A DNA stretch of 64,000 nt from UBA5078 sp051252515 (lineage in GTDB: Bacteria; Pseudomonadota; Gammaproteobacteria; Pseudomonadales; Pseudohongiellaceae): the NCBI GenBank assembly GCA_051252515.1, contig JBPOFS010000003.1, positions 62,001 to 126,000 on the forward strand, in the 5' to 3' direction. Below the pieces are notes generated by a model. The model worked only from the letters and a program-made list of their open reading frames with translations, was not told the DNA's origin and did no database searches. The first letter of the stretch is position 1. The number at the start of each line of letters is the position of its first letter. Position numbers and translations under genes: made by a program. Of this stretch, positions 1 to 12,501 are shown piece by piece.

Positions 1-2
1 TC

Positions 3-1637
3 GTTTTGCAATCCATGGAAGGAAACCTCAACAAACTAGCCAGTGTTGGTATTGCCCTAGCGGCGGAAAACGACCTTACAACTCTTCTACGTAAAATCTT
101 GATCGAAGGTCAGAACATATCGAACTGCGATGCGGCTTCGTTGTTTCTGGTTGATGCTGACGGCGAACACATTACTTTCAAGCTTACTCAAAACGATTCC
201 ATCGATTTCCCCTTTCAAGAAAGCAAATTTAAACTCGATGCGAAGTCTATTTCCGGTTATGTGGCACAAAATAAAACCGCCCTTAATATCGAAGATGCTT
301 ACGCCATCGCGCCTGAAAGCGTCTATCAATTCAATAGCAGCTTTGACACCAGCGCCGGGTATGAAACCGTTAGCATGTTGACGCTACCAGCTCTAAACAA
401 AAATAAAAATGTTATCGCGGTTTTGCAGTTCATCAATAAAAAGCGCTCCAGAGAAACGCTACTGTCTCCAGGCACGGACATAAGGGGGCAAGTAATCCCT
501 TTTGATGAGGAATCGTATCTTTTATTACAGGCCTTAGCAGGACAAGCGGGAGTAGCGATAGAGAACGCCATCCTGCATAACGATATTCAAAAGCTATTCG
601 AGGGCTTTGTGAAAGCCTCCGTCATGGCCATCGAACAACGCGACCCCACTACCAGCGGGCATTCTTTCCGCGTAGCTGAGTTATGTGTAGCGCTAGCGCG
701 GGCTGTAAATTTAAGCGACCACCCAACCCATCTCACCCATAAGCATAATGAGACACAAATCCGAGAGCTACGCTATGCCGCACTGCTCCATGATTTCGGT
801 AAAGTTGGCGTACGTGAATCTGTGCTTGTTAAGTCTAAAAAGCTCACAGATGCCAATATTAAAAGCATTCGCTATCGAATCCTGCTCGCCCAAGAGAAAC
901 TTAAAAACAAAGCGTTACGCCAACAGTTGCAGATGCATAAGAAAGGGAAATTCGACAAAGAAATCGATACACGCATCGAGGTCAATCTTGCCAGAGAGCT
1001 AGAACAACTCGAAAGTTTTTTCATCACGATTGTCGAGTCAAATGAACCGATGCTTCTAGAGTCAGGACACAAAACAGATCTCAATCGCATCGCTGCTTAT
1101 TGCAACCCTTTTGAGCGTGCCCATGGTTTCGCAATCGTTAGCCCTGAAGAATTTTCGATGCTGGCAATCCCTAAAGGGAGTCTGTCCCAGCAAGAACGAC
1201 TGGAGATCGAGTCTCATGTAACACATACCCGAAACTTTCTACAGTTGATCCCATGGACCGAGGAGTTTAAGAACGTCCCTTCTATCGCAGGGGCACATCA
1301 TGAAAAACTCGATGGCAGCGGCTACCCAGACGGCAAAGCGACGAACGAGATTCCATTTGCTTCTAAGATCATGACGATTTGTGATATTTACGACGCACTA
1401 ACGGCCTCTGATAGACCTTACAAAGCAGCCGTACCCGCAGAAATTGCATTGGATATCCTCTATAAAGAAGCGAAAGCAGGTGCCGTTGACCACTCATTGA
1501 TTGATGTGTTTGTGCAAAGCGATGCATACAAATGCATTAACGATAAGGACTATTCAGAAGGGTTCGAGGGTGAACAAGGCCTAGGTCATCATGTCTGCGA
1601 TTTTGACTTGCATGAACATGAACACGAGCATGGCTAA
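3..1637 (+). CDS. GAF domain plus HD-GYP domain protein (probable cyclic-di-GMP phosphodiesterase), 5' end probably outside the window
   Basis: Reading continues in frame to the window edge, and the first possible starts (TTG at 6, ATG at 15) have no ribosome binding site, so the N terminus is probably cut off. Residues 10-190 look like a GAF sensor domain. The rest is an HD-GYP domain: an early His in TSGHSFRV (about residue 219), HD in LLHDFGKVGV (262-263), HH at about 430, then DGSGYPDG, which carries the GYP signature, and a later CDIYDALTA. HD-GYP enzymes hydrolyse cyclic di-GMP with a metal centre, and the metal-ligand set appears intact. Unusually, about 100 residues, largely helical in appearance, are inserted between the HD motif and the next conserved His. 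The protein ends in a His-Glu-rich tail (HEHEHEHG). Family assignment is firm; enzymatic activity is inferred. Confidence 0.85.
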   Translation, partial: VLQSMEGNLNKLASVGIALAAENDLTTLLRKILIEGQNISNCDAASLFLVDADGEHITFKLTQNDSIDFPFQESKFKLDAKSISGYVAQNKTALNIEDAYAIAPESVYQFNSSFDTSAGYETVSMLTLPALNKNKNVIAVLQFINKKRSRETLLSPGTDIRGQVIPFDEESYLLLQALAGQAGVAIENAILHNDIQKLFEGFVKASVMAIEQRDPTTSGHSFRVAELCVALARAVNLSDHPTHLTHKHNETQIRELRYAALLHDFGKVGVRESVLVKSKKLTDANIKSIRYRILLAQEKLKNKALRQQLQMHKKGKFDKEIDTRIEVNLARELEQLESFFITIVESNEPMLLESGHKTDLNRIAAYCNPFERAHGFAIVSPEEFSMLAIPKGSLSQQERLEIESHVTHTRNFLQLIPWTEEFKNVPSIAGAHHEKLDGSGYPDGKATNEIPFASKIMTICDIYDALTASDRPYKAAVPAEIALDILYKEAKAGAVDHSLIDVFVQSDAYKCINDKDYSEGFEGEQGLGHHVCDFDLHEHEHEHG

Positions 1638-2629
1638 CGATTGGCCGTTTTAGCCTGAGAGATAAACGCTTTTTGTGCCGATGGTTTTGCTATCGCCACC
1701 GCATTGGCTGGCACTGAGCTTTGAGTACGCCCCAAAGCAATATTCGCATTCGCAAACACATCATCCACGTTACGTAGATAGAAAAAGCGTCCTCTATTAG
1801 CCAGCTCGTGTAGCTTTGCGTCTGGACACAGCGACACAAACCTCTGCGCCACATGCAGAGCGCGCCGACAATCCGAACTTCCCTGCCAAAAGTGACACGG
1901 CATCTGTAAACGGTCAAATGGTAGGGGCGGGACTTTAAGTTGCAACGCACTATCTTGTGCTAGCCCCTTTACTCCTTGGCGTAACGACTCCTTCATGTCT
2001 CTTTCGACCATTGCTAAAAGTTTAGGGTTCTCAAAGAGACGTTTATCCGCAAAACTCAAGTTGTCTAGGATATGTTGGAGATACCGACTAGGTGTGTGAC
2101 TTGCTACAAAATGTCTAAAGTAAATAGATAGCTTTAAAGCGATTCCTGCGGACTTTCTCAATAAAGTGCCCGTTCGCGACTGATGAGGAAACTGGCATGA
2201 TAAGCCAAGAACTATCCCTACCCGCTTGGGTTCTAACGCTGCCAGTGCCAGCGCATAACTCGCTCCACCGCCATTGGCAAGTAGACCAAAATGTTTGCAG
2301 CGCAATTTATCCGCTAACGATAACAACACAGTAGCAAACCCCTCTACGCTTGAGTACGCGCAGTAATCGGACAAGCCAACCCCAGGTCGGTCAATTGCGA
2401 TAATACGAAAACCACCGGCTAATGCGGCTTTATGAAAACTTGCGGCTTCGAGTCGTGAACTGCCATGACTATGACAATGAAAGAGTGGATAACCATTACG
2501 GTCACCGTATTCGGTATAGGCTAATCGGCGACCACCATCTAGATGTAAAAGCCGGACATTTTCACTGTCGCGCTCTACATCGAGAGTCACTACAGTAGTC
2601 AAACGATCATCTAATGTCTGTGATTGCAT
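1634..2629 (-). CDS. Alpha/beta-hydrolase fold protein with degenerate catalytic triad
   Basis: The 331-residue product has an alpha/beta-hydrolase layout: HCHSHGSSR (about 51-59) where family members carry an HGxPGSR-type oxyanion loop, DRPGVGLSD (80-88), and a nucleophile-elbow-like LLANGGGASYALA at 116-128. The nucleophile position, normally Ser in GxSGGG, is Asn119. The C-terminal GHF-type motif reads NRGRFF, with Arg281 where the catalytic His is expected. Both substitutions suggest a non-hydrolytic member, perhaps a binding or regulatory protein. The ATG at 2629 starts MQSQTLDD. Its 3' end overlaps by four bases the end of the convergent HD-GYP gene. It is divergent from the DUF6502 gene, and palindromic operator-like sites lie between them. 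The natural ligand is unknown. Confidence 0.75.
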   Translation of the reverse strand: MQSQTLDDRLTTVVTLDVERDSENVRLLHLDGGRRLAYTEYGDRNGYPLFHCHSHGSSRLEAASFHKAALAGGFRIIAIDRPGVGLSDYCAYSSVEGFATVLLSLADKLRCKHFGLLANGGGASYALALAALEPKRVGIVLGLSCQFPHQSRTGTLLRKSAGIALKLSIYFRHFVASHTPSRYLQHILDNLSFADKRLFENPKLLAMVERDMKESLRQGVKGLAQDSALQLKVPPLPFDRLQMPCHFWQGSSDCRRALHVAQRFVSLCPDAKLHELANRGRFFYLRNVDDVFANANIALGRTQSSVPANAVAIAKPSAQKAFISQAKTANR

Positions 2630-2720
2630 GTAATTGCCTGTTACGAGTCAATTCGCAATGGTGTGGCCCGCCAGCGGGAACACAAGGACAGCCTTTTTAA
2701 GTGGCATGAGGCGATACTAG

Positions 2721-2737
2721 GTGGGAATAATTCCCAC
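2721..2737. promoter_or_regulatory. Palindromic operator-like site O1
   Basis: GTGGGAATAATTCCCAC is a perfect palindrome around one central base. A second site with the same half-sites and spacing (GTGGGA-N5-TCCCAC) lies at 2814-2830, with centres 93 bp apart. Both are in the divergent region between the hydrolase-like gene and the DUF6502 gene. I do not recognise the regulator. Confidence 0.6.
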
Positions 2738-2759
2738 GTCAACACAATTTGTCTCTGTA

Positions 2760-2775
2760 AGTGACTAGGATCACA
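2760..2775. promoter_or_regulatory. CRP/Vfr-like site
   Basis: AGTGA-CTAGGA-TCACA matches the CRP-family half-site pattern TGTGA-N6-TCACA at nine of ten defined bases. It lies between the two GTGGGA palindromes, about 80 bp upstream of the DUF6502 start. This is a sequence match only. Confidence 0.35.
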
Positions 2776-2813
2776 CATCCTTTTTGACACTATTTTATCT
2801 TCTTTCAAAACAT

Positions 2814-2830
2814 GTGGGATATATTCCCAC
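2814..2830. promoter_or_regulatory. Palindromic operator-like site O2
   Basis: GTGGGATATATTCCCAC repeats the O1 half-sites with the same spacing. It lies just upstream of a -10-like TATACT (2839-2844) and would cover the -35 region of a promoter firing at the DUF6502 start codon, a position suited to repression. Confidence 0.6.
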
Positions 2831-2838
2831 CCTTGCGT

Positions 2839-2844
2839 TATACT
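2839..2844 (+). promoter_or_regulatory. Candidate -10 element, possibly for a leaderless transcript
   Basis: TATACT lies seven bases before the ATG at 2851. No Shine-Dalgarno sequence precedes that ATG, so transcription could begin at or next to the start codon. The -35 region is weak and overlaps operator O2, consistent with a regulated promoter. An alternative -35 (TTGACA, 2784-2789) has no good -10 partner. Confidence 0.35.
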
Positions 2845-2850
2845 CAGCCT

Positions 2851-3735
2851 ATGAGTGAGCCAGCCGACCATATCAGCAACCCTGCACAGCCTCCTGAGGT
2901 GCTGGTCGCGGCTATTCGCAAAATATTGCGCCCCATCGTGCGCCTGCTGCTGAGCTACCAGATCACCTACCCCTACTTAGTGAATCTACTGAAATCACTT
3001 TATGTTGAAGTAGCTGACGAAGAGTTTGCTGTAGATGAGAAACGTCAAACAGATAGCCGCATCAACTTATTGACGGGCGTGCATCGTAAAGATGTGAAGC
3101 GACTTCGCACTGAACACAACGACGATTTAATCGCTCCTAAAAACATCTCTATCGGCGCCCAACTTATCTCTTATTGGTTAGGCTCTAAGATGTTCTGGGA
3201 TAAAGATGGCGGCCCTTTGCCCTTACCCCTGCGTAGCGCTGGCAAAACGACTAAAGAGAAGACCTTCGATGACTTAGTCGAAATCGTCTGCAAACAAGAC
3301 ATTCGCCCGCGCGTTATTCTTGATGAGTGGCTACATTTAGGTATTGCCGTCGTCGATGACTTAGGTCGCGTGCAGCTCAACACGGGTGCCTTCACTCCCG
3401 CTAAAGGGTTCGACGAAAAAGCGTTCTACTTTGGTAAAAACCTACACGACCATATCAGCGCTAGCGCCCATAACCTGCAAGGCAATACACCTTCCTATTT
3501 CGATAGAAGTGTTTATTATGACAATCTATCTAAAGAATCTATTGCAGAGCTAGCTAAAATGGCCAACGACACTGGTATGGAAGCTCTGACAACGATGAAC
3601 AAGGCAGCCCACGCCCTGCAGCAACGAGATCAAGATAAGGACGATAGGAACTATCGAATGAATTTCGGGGTCTTTAATTTTAACGCTGAACTCTCGTCTC
3701 AAACGACAGGCAGCGAAGGTGAGTCCAATGCCTAG
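2851..3735 (+). CDS. DUF6502 family protein, probable DNA-binding regulator
   Basis: The 294-residue product resembles the uncharacterised DUF6502 family. Its N-terminal third (RPIVRLLLSYQITYPYLVNL, then SRINLLTGVHRKDVKRL) reads like a winged helix-turn-helix, so a DNA-binding role is plausible. I chose the ATG at 2851 because conserved-looking sequence starts after MSEPADH and a -10-like element sits immediately upstream. An earlier ATG at 2812 would run through the O2 palindrome. The gene overlaps the next one, whose ATG lies before this stop codon. The flanking palindromes could be its own operators, which is inference. No enzymatic motif is seen. Confidence 0.75.
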   Translation: MSEPADHISNPAQPPEVLVAAIRKILRPIVRLLLSYQITYPYLVNLLKSLYVEVADEEFAVDEKRQTDSRINLLTGVHRKDVKRLRTEHNDDLIAPKNISIGAQLISYWLGSKMFWDKDGGPLPLPLRSAGKTTKEKTFDDLVEIVCKQDIRPRVILDEWLHLGIAVVDDLGRVQLNTGAFTPAKGFDEKAFYFGKNLHDHISASAHNLQGNTPSYFDRSVYYDNLSKESIAELAKMANDTGMEALTTMNKAAHALQQRDQDKDDRNYRMNFGVFNFNAELSSQTTGSEGESNA

Positions 3736-4528
3736 AGCTATCCTGGCCATACGGACCTACCCCGCCACAATCATTCTGGCTCTCCTGCTATTCTTGGCAA
3801 CACTTCTAGTTACCACAGGCTCACTTGGAAAAGTGCGCTCAGGTGGTGATAGTGGTGACGGCGGCAGTGGTATGGGCGGCACTGGCAAATCTGGTGAATT
3901 CGGTGGCAGTGGTTTCGGTGGCACTGGCGGCCCCTCTCCATTCTTTACGAGTATCGACTCTGCAGACTCTGAAACAGAGCCTGATGCACAAGCGCCTATG
4001 ACAACTCCAGCAGTGATTCTTGTCCAAGACGCCCCCCAAGAGCCGAACGAAGAGCTCAACAGCCCTCTACAAAAAGACATTATCGATGCTATCGATAACA
4101 ATCCCCTGCGCGCAGAGACCGTCACAGAGATCGCTCAAGGGAGCAATGAAGTCGAAATAATTAGTATTGATCCTGTAGTGGCACCTGAGCCAATTCAGTT
4201 GGTGGCATTGCCAGAAGTCGCTCCAGAGATTGAGATAGAACTACTAAAACCAGAAGCATCAACACCCGCACCGGCTCAAGGCCAGCTGGTTAATGCTCCG
4301 ACTGAAACGAAGATTGATGAAAAACCAGTCATTGCTGAAGAGCCTCAACAATTGGCAGAAACAATGACAGTGAGATTAGAAACAGAATTGGAAGAGGAAG
4401 AGCCTAACCGTGAGCGTAATGGCTTACCAGAGCGCATCCAACGCCCAGAAATCCCCCCATTTCAAAGAATTCGCCCTGTGCAACGCCCGGCATTGCTGCC
4501 ACCGCGTGTGCAGCCAATGCGCATCTAA
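3728..4528 (+). CDS. Gly-rich single-pass membrane protein of unknown function, coupled to the DUF6502 gene
   Basis: The 266-residue protein begins with a short basic segment and one hydrophobic helix (about 13-32, ATIILALLLFLATLLVTTG). A Gly/Ser-rich stretch follows (about 38-68, many GGSG/GGTG units), then a long acidic Pro-rich region and a basic Pro/Arg C terminus (RPEIPPFQRIRPVQRP). It looks like an N-anchored periplasmic, disordered protein. The ATG at 3728 lies inside the end of the DUF6502 gene (stop 3733-3735) and has GAAGGTGAG upstream, so translation is probably coupled. A GTG at 3719 is possible but has no well-placed ribosome binding site. It converges on the next gene with a two-base gap. 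No domain is recognised. Confidence 0.65.
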   Translation: MPRAILAIRTYPATIILALLLFLATLLVTTGSLGKVRSGGDSGDGGSGMGGTGKSGEFGGSGFGGTGGPSPFFTSIDSADSETEPDAQAPMTTPAVILVQDAPQEPNEELNSPLQKDIIDAIDNNPLRAETVTEIAQGSNEVEIISIDPVVAPEPIQLVALPEVAPEIEIELLKPEASTPAPAQGQLVNAPTETKIDEKPVIAEEPQQLAETMTVRLETELEEEEPNRERNGLPERIQRPEIPPFQRIRPVQRPALLPPRVQPMRI

Positions 4529-4530
4529 GC

Positions 4531-5340
4531 CTACCAGCGGTAACTCAATTGTGTGCCGATTGCGATATCGGCACTATCTTGTGTGAATCCCTTAACCACA
4601 TAGGACATTAGCGTCCACTCATTTGCCAAAGCAAGCGAGACAAACGGCAGTATCTCGTGCGTCTCACCAGAGCCAGCTGAGGCCGCTTCGCGGAAATCAT
4701 AGATAACTCCGTAGCTCCAACGCTCGGACAGTGGCCGCGAAACCCCTAAAGACAGAAACAATGAATCCTGCATCTGATCAAATAATGTCGATTTCCCTCG
4801 CAACTTATAGCCTACCGTAGCAAACAAAGTAGACTTCCCAATTTGTTGATAGGCATCAAGTTGAATGCCGTAGTCATAGGCGCCTGTGCCTAAGCCTTTG
4901 CTTTCATCAGCGGTAGGAAGTTTCACTTCAAAGCCAAGGTCGAAAAAAGGCAAGGTGCTGGAAAAGCTCGGAATTTGATAGGTGGCGCTTAAGACAGTAT
5001 CGCCAAGGCCTTTTTGATTGTGCGCAATAGGCTCTATGTCATCTAATGGTTCGAAGTCATTACGCCCTACTCCCCCCACGTTGACAAGCACATCTCCCGC
5101 ACCGGATATTTCTAGGTGAGGAACACTGACTTGCAGGTTCCAATTGCCTATATGACGCTCGAATGCGAAAGGAAAGTAGTAGATCGAGGTATCAACGTCT
5201 TGCCCGTAGTCACCTGTAGCGTAGTAGGCCCCTACAGAAAGTCCGTTAACGGCAGTCGAAGACTCGCTCTCTTGTGCAAGAGCGTTCGTTGTGAGACTCA
5301 ACCCTACTGCCAGTTTCCATACCACTTTAAGATTTCGCAC
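4531..5340 (-). CDS. Outer-membrane beta-barrel protein, MetA-pathway/transporter-like
   Basis: The 269-residue product has a signal peptide (cleavage near NALAQ-ES). The remainder has alternating hydrophobic beta segments and ends in ...GTQLSYRW, a C-terminal aromatic typical of outer-membrane barrels inserted by BAM. Overall pattern recalls the Phenol_MetA_deg/transporter family of small barrels, whose role is mostly unknown. The start is GTG at 5340 with GGGAGG five bases upstream. It is convergent with the Gly-rich gene and divergent from the Slam-like barrel gene, within an apparent envelope cluster. Substrate cannot be inferred. Confidence 0.7.
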   Translation of the reverse strand: MRNLKVVWKLAVGLSLTTNALAQESESSTAVNGLSVGAYYATGDYGQDVDTSIYYFPFAFERHIGNWNLQVSVPHLEISGAGDVLVNVGGVGRNDFEPLDDIEPIAHNQKGLGDTVLSATYQIPSFSSTLPFFDLGFEVKLPTADESKGLGTGAYDYGIQLDAYQQIGKSTLFATVGYKLRGKSTLFDQMQDSLFLSLGVSRPLSERWSYGVIYDFREAASAGSGETHEILPFVSLALANEWTLMSYVVKGFTQDSADIAIGTQLSYRW

Positions 5341-5624
5341 ACGAGCCTCCCGTTGCGTCGCAAAGTACCTTTGCCCACTAAAATTGTCAAAGTTTTAAGG
5401 GAAGTGACCGACAAACTACTATAGCGCTCGTAATTAAAGGACCGTTTGTTTCTGGAGCTAGGTCACAATTCAGGCAAGCAACTCATGCTAAATATATGAA
5501 ATACAGCGCATATCCTGTAAAATTTATTAAAATTCGACCTTTCTTTTGCTTTGCTGATCACTTTCGATAGCGAAGCCCTATTCATTTGCCGCTAGGGTGA
5601 ACCTCGATTGGAACATACAGTGTT

Positions 5625-6971
5625 ATGAGAACCCCTCACATACTGCTACTCACTATAATGACATCAAGTCTTGCGTCGTCTTTGACTCTCGCACAAACGA
5701 CGCCACCGCCTATTCAATCTTTGAATGAGCTCATAGAAGCAGGACGTTATACTGAGGCTTATCAACTTGCTGACAGCGATCTTACGAGCTGGGAAGGCGA
5801 TACAGATTTTGACTTTCTTTACGGGATCGCTGCGATAGAGAGTGGCAACCCCAATGAAGCCGTATTCGCTTTCCAACGTGTTGCCAACACTGCATCGAGC
5901 CAAGTGACCAGACAGCGCGCACGGCTAGAGCTTGCCCGTGCCCATTTGCTCACCAATAACCTAATTGCATCCGAAAGACTGTTTACCGAAGTGCTGGCTA
6001 CCAACCCCCCGGCAAACGTGCGTAGTAATATCCAGGCATTTTTAACACTCATCGACGAGCGTAAGAATAGCCAAAAATCCAGTTTTAGTTTTGCGATATC
6101 TCCTGTTATAGGTCACGACGATAATGTTAATAGCGCAACCAGTAATGGTTTGATCGACACACCATTAATCGGCGAAATCACCCTCAACTCTGAGGGGCTG
6201 AAAACGGCCGATGACTTCTCGGATGTCACTGTCAGTCTCGCTTATAAAAAGCCAATTACGCGTGACCGCAGCATCGATGTCACAGTAATCGCAAATCGAC
6301 ACGATAACCAAAGCAGCGACCAATTCGATATCGATTATGCCCTTGGTGATTTGTCTTATAGTTATGGCAACAATACCCATCGCTTTCGTCACAGTGTTCA
6401 AGCGCAAACAGTATTTTTAGATAGCGAGAACTTTCAAAATACCTATCGGTTCAATAATTCCTGGCAACGAGCAGGTCAAAACGGTTGGTATCAGAGCCTG
6501 TCGGGGTCGGTTTCCACTACTCGCAATGTCAATTCTAGCCAAGCGCCGAACAATGATCTGAAGGACACCAATCAAATATTGGTATCAGGCTCCCTGACTA
6601 AGCTTACGCAAAACTTCACCAATACGTTCACGGCTTTTTACGCTCAAGATACCGCGCGTGACAGTGCCGGTGAACACAATGGTCGAAATTTCTACGGGGT
6701 TGCCCACAGCTTGCTTTGGCGTTTTAACGGACAACACACTCCCTATTTGCGGCTGTCTTATCAAACAACCACCTATGATGATAACCATCCTGTATTTTTC
6801 AACGATGTTCGTGATGATGGAAATTTATCCGCAACCCTTGGTTGGACATGGCAATACTCCGAACGCTTATCATTTAACAGCGAAGCGGCTTATAACGACA
6901 CTAGCAGCAATCTCTCTCTTTTTGAGTTCACACGATTTAAATATCAGGCCGGCTTTAACTTCCAGCTTTAA
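5625..6971 (+). CDS. TPR plus outer-membrane barrel protein resembling Slam (DUF560, type XI secretion)
   Basis: The 448-residue protein has a signal peptide (about 1-23, cleaving after TLAQ) and a tetratricopeptide-like helical region at about 30-145 (AGRYTEAYQLAD, IAAIESGNPNEAVFAFQRVA, ARLELARAHLLTNN). From about 152, beginning FSFAISPVIGHDDNVNSAT, there is a long run of beta strands, ending FKYQAGFNFQL. This two-part layout is that of Slam proteins, which move surface lipoproteins or soluble haem-binding proteins across the outer membrane. Slam genes often sit beside their cargo, and the next gene, 44 bp downstream on the same strand, encodes a very large secreted protein with repeated beta domains. 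Transport function is inferred. Confidence 0.7.
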   Translation: MRTPHILLLTIMTSSLASSLTLAQTTPPPIQSLNELIEAGRYTEAYQLADSDLTSWEGDTDFDFLYGIAAIESGNPNEAVFAFQRVANTASSQVTRQRARLELARAHLLTNNLIASERLFTEVLATNPPANVRSNIQAFLTLIDERKNSQKSSFSFAISPVIGHDDNVNSATSNGLIDTPLIGEITLNSEGLKTADDFSDVTVSLAYKKPITRDRSIDVTVIANRHDNQSSDQFDIDYALGDLSYSYGNNTHRFRHSVQAQTVFLDSENFQNTYRFNNSWQRAGQNGWYQSLSGSVSTTRNVNSSQAPNNDLKDTNQILVSGSLTKLTQNFTNTFTAFYAQDTARDSAGEHNGRNFYGVAHSLLWRFNGQHTPYLRLSYQTTTYDDNHPVFFNDVRDDGNLSATLGWTWQYSERLSFNSEAAYNDTSSNLSLFEFTRFKYQAGFNFQL

Positions 6972-7015
6972 AGCGACGGCAAAGTCACTGAAACAGTGCG
7001 CAATGAGTAGACACT

Positions 7016-11851
<4,836 letters not shown>

Positions 11852-11885
11852 CCCCTCCTCCACTGAACTATATTAGAACCACTGA

Positions 11886-11914
11886 CTGTAGGAGCGAGCC
11901 CTGCCCGCTCCTAC
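11886..11914. repeat. REP-like palindrome, copy 1
   Basis: GTAGGAGCG (11888-11896) and CGCTCCTAC (11906-11914) form a perfect 9-bp stem downstream of the giant gene. The preceding ACCACTGACT is shared, with one change, by the copy at 34897. It may also act as a terminator for this gene and the convergent msrB, although no T-run follows. Confidence 0.65.
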
Positions 11915-11933
11915 ATTGGGGTTCTGGTTGGGT

Positions 11934-12350
11934 TTAGTCTTTATCTAGCTGAAGTGATGCTGAGTTAATGCAGTATCTTAGGCCTGTTGGCTCTGGCCCA
12001 TCAGGAAACACATGGCCAAGATGGGCTTCACAATGAGAACACAGCACTTCTGTTCTAACCATGCCATGAGTCTCATCAGACTCAGTAATCACATTCTCTT
12101 CTGATACTGGTTGGTAATAGCTTGGCCAACCACTGCCTGAATCATATTTTGTCTCGGACGAGAACAAGGGGTTTGAGCAGACTGAGCAGCGATAGAGGCC
12201 CTGAGCTTTCTCATCACAGTATTTACCCGTAAAAGCGCGCTCTGTGCCCTTCTCGCGGACGATATGATAGCCCTCCTCTCCTAGCTCGGCGCGCAACTCT
12301 TCGTCAGTTTTTATGCGGATCTCTTGATCCGATGATTTTGCAGTACTCAT
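11934..12350 (-). CDS. msrB: Peptide methionine-(R)-S-oxide reductase MsrB
   Basis: The 138-residue protein matches MsrB, which reduces the R-form of methionine sulfoxide in proteins using thioredoxin. Visible features: zinc-binding CSVC (55-58) and CSHC (104-107), the core SGSGWPSYY, GHVFPDGP, and catalytic Cys127 in RYCINSASL. The ATG at 12350 is preferred over an in-frame GTG at 12353 because GAGGAGA lies nine bases upstream of it. It is convergent with the giant FecR gene and divergent from alaA, and looks monocistronic. Confidence 0.95.
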   Translation of the reverse strand: MSTAKSSDQEIRIKTDEELRAELGEEGYHIVREKGTERAFTGKYCDEKAQGLYRCSVCSNPLFSSETKYDSGSGWPSYYQPVSEENVITESDETHGMVRTEVLCSHCEAHLGHVFPDGPEPTGLRYCINSASLQLDKD

Positions 12351-12501
12351 CACCCGTCTCTCCTCTATATTTTGCTGTCATTCGACTTGACTGGACTCTG
12401 TTATTTATCTGGCATGGGGTTACAATAGCCCCCATTGAGAGCCATAGATTATCACACGCAAGTCAGTTTCTCTGATATTGCGGCAGCAGAGACGTAATGC
12501 A

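Noticed and set aside
3757..4125. 122-residue open frame opposite the Gly-rich protein
   Set aside because: It arises from the Gly/Ser codons read backwards (Pro-rich) and has no start signals.
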